A DNA stretch of 64,000 bases, from positions 28,519,330 to 28,583,329 of the forward strand of contig OZ021733.1 in assembly GCA_963978545.1 (NCBI GenBank), read 5' to 3'. The stretch comes from Linyphia triangularis. Lineage: Eukaryota > Arthropoda > Arachnida > Araneae > Linyphiidae. The position numbers and the translations under genes are program-made. Below, piece after piece: positions 58,801 through 64,000 of the stretch (the first letter of the stretch is position 1; each line of letters begins with the position of its first letter). Below the pieces are notes generated by a model, which had not been told where the DNA came from, made no database searches, and saw only the letters and a program-made list of their open reading frames with translations.

Positions 58801-59137
58801 TATTTTCAACTTCTACAACACTTTCTGCAGAGGTTTCCTCTTCTTCTCAATTAGAGCTCTAGCTTTTAAATATCTTGTCAAATATTCTTCGCATGATTTG
58901 CTTTCTTTCTCCAATTCTTATTGAGACGTGCTGTCTTCCAACATGAATTCAAAAACCTTAAAGGTTAAGTTCGAGGAATAAAGTTTCGAACTTCGAAATA
59001 ACATCAATTTTTACTTTGGCAGATTCACTGTCTATTTGCAATATTACATCGTTAAATAACAGTGTAAACGCTCTCCGAACTATTATCCGACTTTTAATTG
59101 CTATATCCATGTTTCGAGCTTTACGTATGGGCGCCAG

Positions 59138-59438
59138 ATATTATTATTAGCACGAGTTAAAACATCAGACGGAAATATTCGACACAAACGTGTTAAACGA
59201 AAACAACTTTTATTATCCCAAAGAGACTCAGTGAGTTCCTTCAGATTAATGAATCGAACTGAACTCTTTACCAAAGAGTTTCTAAACCAAAGCCAACTAG
59301 GAAGATGCCCTCCGTTCGCTGGAAAGTGTGCATCACATAGAGGACGCAACGCAAGTGGTTTTGAAGCGAAATATTATCCATTAGGAATGGAGTTTTTCTA
59401 GAATTCTTTACTATCTTTTTATAATAACAAACATGACA
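59138..59438 (-). repeat. 5' LTR of the BEL/Pao element
   Basis: On the minus strand it starts TGTCATGTTTGTTATT and ends near AATAATAATATC, followed by TGGCGCCC. The exact inner edge is uncertain by a few bases. Confidence 0.75.
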
Positions 59439-62323
59439 TTGTCATTTATTCAGAGAGAATTTACATTGAAAAACTGTTAGTAGAGGCGGCGTTTCCCCTT
59501 GACCTTCATTGGAGAAAAGCATGACACGTTGCGAGGGATCATTCATTGGTAACATTCATTCATAATAAACAGCAAATACATTGTGTACTGTGCAAAATTT
59601 CGCATTTTAAAACCGAGTTTTATCATCAAATATATGAATAAATCTTACCAAAAAAATTCGCACATTTCCCTTAGAATGTATACATAATGCTACATTAAGA
59701 AAAAAATAAAGTTGCGGATAATTTTATTAAATTCGACTTTAGGAAGTTCTCGTATTTGCTCGTCGACGGGAAAGTGTGGGGTTTCTTCCCGCACCGGTGA
59801 CAGATTGAGGCCGCATAGTTTGCAGCACAATTACCGGTTATTTTATAAATTTGACTAATGGCAAAGTTTTGGCAAAATCAGTTTATTTTTTTTCTAACTA
59901 TTCATTAAAATAATAATCGTAATTTTATATTCTTGAACAATGCTTAAGGAATTCAAAAAGTAGGTGGTGGGATTGCAAAATATTGTTTATTAAAATTCTT
60001 TAAAAAATACATATGAAATAAAATACAATGGTAAAAAAACACACAATATTATCTATTTTCATGATGCAAACAAACTTAAATTTTTTTTTAGATATTTAAA
60101 AAAGGTATTTAGTTAAGTTATGAAGGAAAAAATAATCCATTAACATCAATGCGAGATAGTCTCTGTCACAACTGACATTACATCTACTCGTTTTGAGGGA
60201 AATGACACCCAGAAGACAATATACGCAATACCATTATGTTTTATGTAGTTCTTTCACAAGGAAAATCTAATACAATCTTCGAAAAAAATTGGAAATATGC
60301 TTTTTTATAAATGAAATAGGTAAAAATTGTAAAATGAAAAAACCTCTTTATAAAAAAGTTAAGACTCTGGTTTGATTCCCATTGCATTTTTCTCCTTTAA
60401 TTAGTGATAATGGCAATTGAAATAATTATGCAAATCCATTGTCAGACTGACTGATTGAAGTTTTCCTGTTACGAGTTTACTCCATTAAGAGACACAAATG
60501 TCGGGCAAATTCCCATGAAAAGACCTCCAGAAGGTATTCTCCCATTATAATTTGGACTGATGATCTTTGTCCGAACCTCGTAATGATGTATTAATACATT
60601 ATAGTCTGCTTGTAGCTTTAGAGCCAAAAGAACAAATATTTAACTAAATAATACACTATCTACCAATAAGCATTTGGACACCCATGCAAATGAGAATATC
60701 TTCTCAGTGGAGCAGCATAGACACATGAAATTCACATTAAAGAGACATCTTTATGTAACATACCTGTAAGTAAAACAATTTAGTCCCAAATTGAAATGTA
60801 AAGTGTACAGTGGGAATATGCAAAAGAATGGAGTACGATTAGTGTGCAGTTGTACAGATGCATTAACATTAAAAATCACGCAACCCATGAAGTTAACTTT
60901 TAATTTGAGATATCTCTCCTGTCATCAGTGTTTCCTTGACACTGTATTCTCATACTTAACATGAGTTTCTTGACGAATTCTAGTGGCTAAATTGTTCGTC
61001 CCACCTTTTCAACTGTTTGCAAGTGGTGGAAAGTTCGCAATACATTAAATCTTTATAAAATGCATATCGTAGAAGCGTCCCACATGTTTGATGAAATTTG
61101 GATAGGAGGAGTGATCTGGCTTACTTATAGTGGCGATATTCATATTTTCTAATTCATTTATCCAAAGCAAGAGTGGGATAAAATTTGTCATAACTATCAA
61201 TAAACATGATTTAGAAACTGATATTTCTCGTTAAAGACTTGCCTAGATCAAGTTAACATAATTACAGTGAAATTTAATTATAAGTTATATTCTGTTCTGT
61301 ACCGTGCAGTTGCAGTTCTACTCCAAGGTTCCCAGTTTGAACTGTTGCCAGATTAACCAATCCGCCGCACTTCCATTCGAAACTTGATCGCCTTACGCAT
61401 CTCGCATTATTATCACGAGTCTCTCTTTTGGGGCCGCTTAAAGGGGACTACAGATATCAAATTACAGTGACTCCTCCCTCTCTAAAAACGGAGAAACTTC
61501 AAGAAAACAATTCTTCAAAATTAAGACATCTTAATTGCTTCTTCTAAAATTGAAAATATGAAGTCTGTAGGCAAATTGAAATTTAATCAAAAATTCAACG
61601 ATACACACAATAATCAAGGAAAAAGAAACTATGTACTTTCATTTTGAAGTCAATCCAACACAAATAAATAGTTTTAGAAATTAAAATCAATGCAAAGTAT
61701 GATTAGACAGTGTTAGAAAAGAACTTACTTATAAAATGAAATTATAGGAACGTAAGGCACTTTTTTTTATGACCAATTTGTACATACAAATGCGCAGCAA
61801 GCCGCCATTGTTTATACAATATAAGTTAATGTTTTGAATAGATGTCTCATAATTCATCGTGCGTTTTATAGTCCAGGGAATAGACATTTTGCCTAGCAAA
61901 AGGTTATGTAGTTCTGATTTTTTAATATGTTATAAAGGTCAGTCCCATGGTTTATAAACCAAGCTTTCGACCTCCTAACCCTTGTGCGTTCTCCGCTGTA
62001 CACCCAAAACAAAGTCGTTTTTAATTTATAGATCATAACTCTTTGCCAAATGCACCGTAGAAACAAACATGATATTCAAAAGTTATAGAATATTGAATTT
62101 GCTACAACTTTTGTATGCAAAGTGTTTTTGTAGAACTAATATGTAAATAGTTACGTCACATCAAAGTCAAAACTTTTTCGTAAAAATGCTATGTTTTTAA
62201 GATTTGTGTCGAGTTTTTTTATTATATCTCCATAATGGTACTTCTTAGAGAAAAAATTTGTGTATAAAAGTTGTAGAGCAATAAATTTTCTACAAGTTTT
62301 ATACAACAAGTTATTATCTAGGA
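59439..62323. other. non-coding interval
   Basis: No exon is recognised. A GC-richer patch at 59755-59830 (CTCGTCGACGGGAAAG, CCGCACCGGTGACAG) and another at 61310-61450 could be promoter-like or repeat ends, but I cannot assign them. Confidence 0.35.
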
Positions 62324-62841
62324 CTAATAACAAAGGAGCTGCACTGCTTTGTGCATTTTTCGTGGTGCACCAAAAAAAACCTGCGTTTTGCAGTTTTTAC
62401 ATATTATGGAGCACTTGAGACAGGCCTTTCTACAACCACAGGCCTTAGTGCATCCTATCTTGCACTGGCAGGAAATGTTGGTCAGGACTGATTGAAAAGC
62501 TGGATCCCTGATGGTTGTAATAGGAAGAAGTCCTTCTTCCATCCTCAGTCCAGAGGATTTTTCAATCGGCCCATCCATGTCTGTACTTGATGGCACGTGC
62601 GAAAGACATAGCACATAGCAGCATCTTGGGTCGGTGGTAGCTTTGACAGTTTTAACTTGCTGCCAGTTGTTGATTTGGAAAATTGCTTATAACACAAAGC
62701 CTTTAAAGTTGCCCTGTCACCACCATAGAGAGCAATAAGAATGCTTGATCCTGCTTCAGTGATGCTTAAAATACTGACATTGAGATCTAGGAAGAGCTTT
62801 GTAAATACCTGCAATACTGGATCCGACAGAGCAGCCATCAT
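62324..62841 (-). pseudogene. Cys-rich (CXC-like) domain fragment of a multi-copy protein, frameshifted
   Basis: The first frame (62841-62545) reads LYGGDRATLKALCYKQFSK, then LPPTQDAAMCYVFRTCHQVQ. After one frameshift near 62580 the second frame gives LLPITTIRDPAFQSVLTNIS and CQCKIGCTKACGCRKACLKC plus SIICKNCKTQ. The order F/LYG-G, LPPT-x-A-A, H-Q-x-Q-x-W, L-P, then C-x-C-x3-C-x3-C-x-C-R-K-x-x-L-x-C matches a family of unnamed proteins repeated in many invertebrate genomes and probably carried by transposons. It is truncated upstream. The function is unknown. Confidence 0.65.
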
Positions 62842-64000
62842 TACAGAGCATATATTCCAATACTAGTAACTACACTGAGTGTTCGATATTCGGTCTGGAC
62901 GTCTAGTGGTGGGGGTGGGGTGAGAAAGAAAGCGCTAGAAATCGTTTTTCGTTTCTTCTAATCTTCTTCCCTAAATTCGGTAGTGGCAAATCTCAATCAA
63001 CAATATATGGTATTTTCACAGTAAATTCCTTTACATGTCACTTATGCAACCCGACTTGAGATATTTCGATTCTATCTCAAAAGATCTGTACCACACGTGG
63101 TTTAGAATTAGCCACTTGACACTGCAGCCTATTTCTCATTTTTATTTCAGAATGCAGAAGATTTTAGTGCCCCACATTTAGGGCTCTTTTACACGGTGCG
63201 GATGCGGGACCGCAAACACATGCCTTTTTACTCGAGCCCATATCTGCAGACGTTTCACCCGCATCTTTGAAGAGTTTGATTATTATTTTCACCCAGTGAA
63301 TGCAGTATGTGGATAAGCATTGATTAAAAGTATTTAGTTATTTTTTAAGTTTTACTTTATAATATAAGGGTAAACTTTAAGTATGGAAAAATGAAAGTTA
63401 AGGTTATTATATCTCCTTTATTTTAGAAGGAAATGGTGAGATAGGCATTTGTTGGATTATCCTATTAATCACAGCCGGCCTAAGGTGTGAGTGATCGCTT
63501 GCATGTGAATTTGAGAAGGGCGTTGAAATGAGAAAAATATTAAAAAAAATATGGTAAAAATGAAAAATATGGTAAAAATGTAAACTAATAAAAACATTTT
63601 CTTCTACCAAAGCTAGGAAGGTTCACTGCTAAGTGAGTAATACAGGTTGTTTTAATCACTTTTCTACAATATTTTTACACAACTTTTTACATGAATATTA
63701 AACCAAAACTTTTGTTGTAGTTAAAAAAATGTGTCTGTTACTTTCTAACTGACAGAACTGTAAACTGAGTAAAATAATTTAGAAGCTTGCTCTTTGCACA
63801 AGTATAGTACACCATTCCAATTGAAGTTTGAAAAATCCTGTTAAAATTAGTAATAGAAATAATATTAAAAAATAAAAATAATGAAAAGGTACTAAATACC
63901 TTACTATTTATTACTACTTATTAGTTTTAGTTTTTCATCCCTTTAAAATGCCAAGTTCAAGTATTAAGTTTCAGAAAATTTTAGCTATAGAGCACCCATA
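62842..64000. other. non-coding right end of the window
   Basis: A short G run (GGTGGGGGTGGGGTGAG near 62908-62924) and a duplicated TATGGTAAAAATG (63550 and 63567) are the only structures noted. Confidence 0.4.

Larger units (their letters stand above)
55645..59438 (-). mobile_element. BEL/Pao LTR retrotransposon, internally deleted
   Basis: It is bounded by LTRs (55645-55849 and about 59138-59438) with TTGT on both outer flanks (55641-55644 and 59439-59442). Minus-strand order: gag with a zinc knuckle, aspartic protease, start of RT, then a jump to the post-RNase H region and the integrase C-terminus. The catalytic part of RT, RNase H and the integrase core are gone. Many stops are present. 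A TGGCGCC tract after the 5' LTR fits a primer-binding site. Confidence 0.88.

Overview
This is an AT-rich stretch of an animal nuclear genome. It has spliced genes, GT-AG introns, tRNA-derived SINEs and a high load of decayed transposons. Nothing prokaryotic is visible. The transposon mix (Tc1 of a type common in arthropods, hAT MITEs, Ty3/gypsy, BEL/Pao, SINEs with AACC tails) suggests an arthropod, perhaps an arachnid; I hold that only weakly.

Two host genes can be supported. The main one is a plus-strand C2H2 zinc-finger gene of four coding exons (19715-19878, 37262-37423, 37683-37827, 39910-41184). The exon phases join cleanly to give a 581-residue protein with eleven fingers. The second is the last coding exon of a LITAF-domain gene on the minus strand (55146-55260).

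Region 1-19.7 kb is intergenic and made largely of small non-autonomous DNA transposons. Many have readable terminal inverted repeats (TIRs) and exact 5- or 8-bp target-site duplications (TSDs). Two SINEs with clear TSDs, a short SINE fragment, a LINE fragment and a Tc1 pseudogene carrying two levels of insertion lie among them.

Intron 1 of the zinc-finger gene (19879-37261, 17.4 kb) is a nest. A Ty3/gypsy retrotransposon (22703-36470, minus) has two 195-bp LTRs. Its gag is split by a 3.3-kb DNA transposon with about 320-bp TIRs and a perfect 8-bp TSD (32469-35806). Its integrase is split by a 5.9-kb TIR element with a 2-bp TSD (23566-29499). That element holds further MITEs, including a pogo-like MITE that itself holds a hAT MITE, and a set of exon-like pieces on its minus strand that may be a captured gene with its own promoter. 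Just before exon 2 a 239-bp unit is present three times in tandem.

Downstream, 43.9-50.8 kb holds two neighbouring giant inverted repeats (arms of about 1.35 kb and 0.78 kb) carrying transposon-type coding scraps. A TTAA-flanked Kolobok-like element lies at 51498-52554, an internally deleted BEL/Pao retrotransposon at 55645-59438, and a frameshifted cysteine-rich coding fragment at 62324-62841. All boundaries were read by eye. Those supported by target-site duplications are the most reliable.
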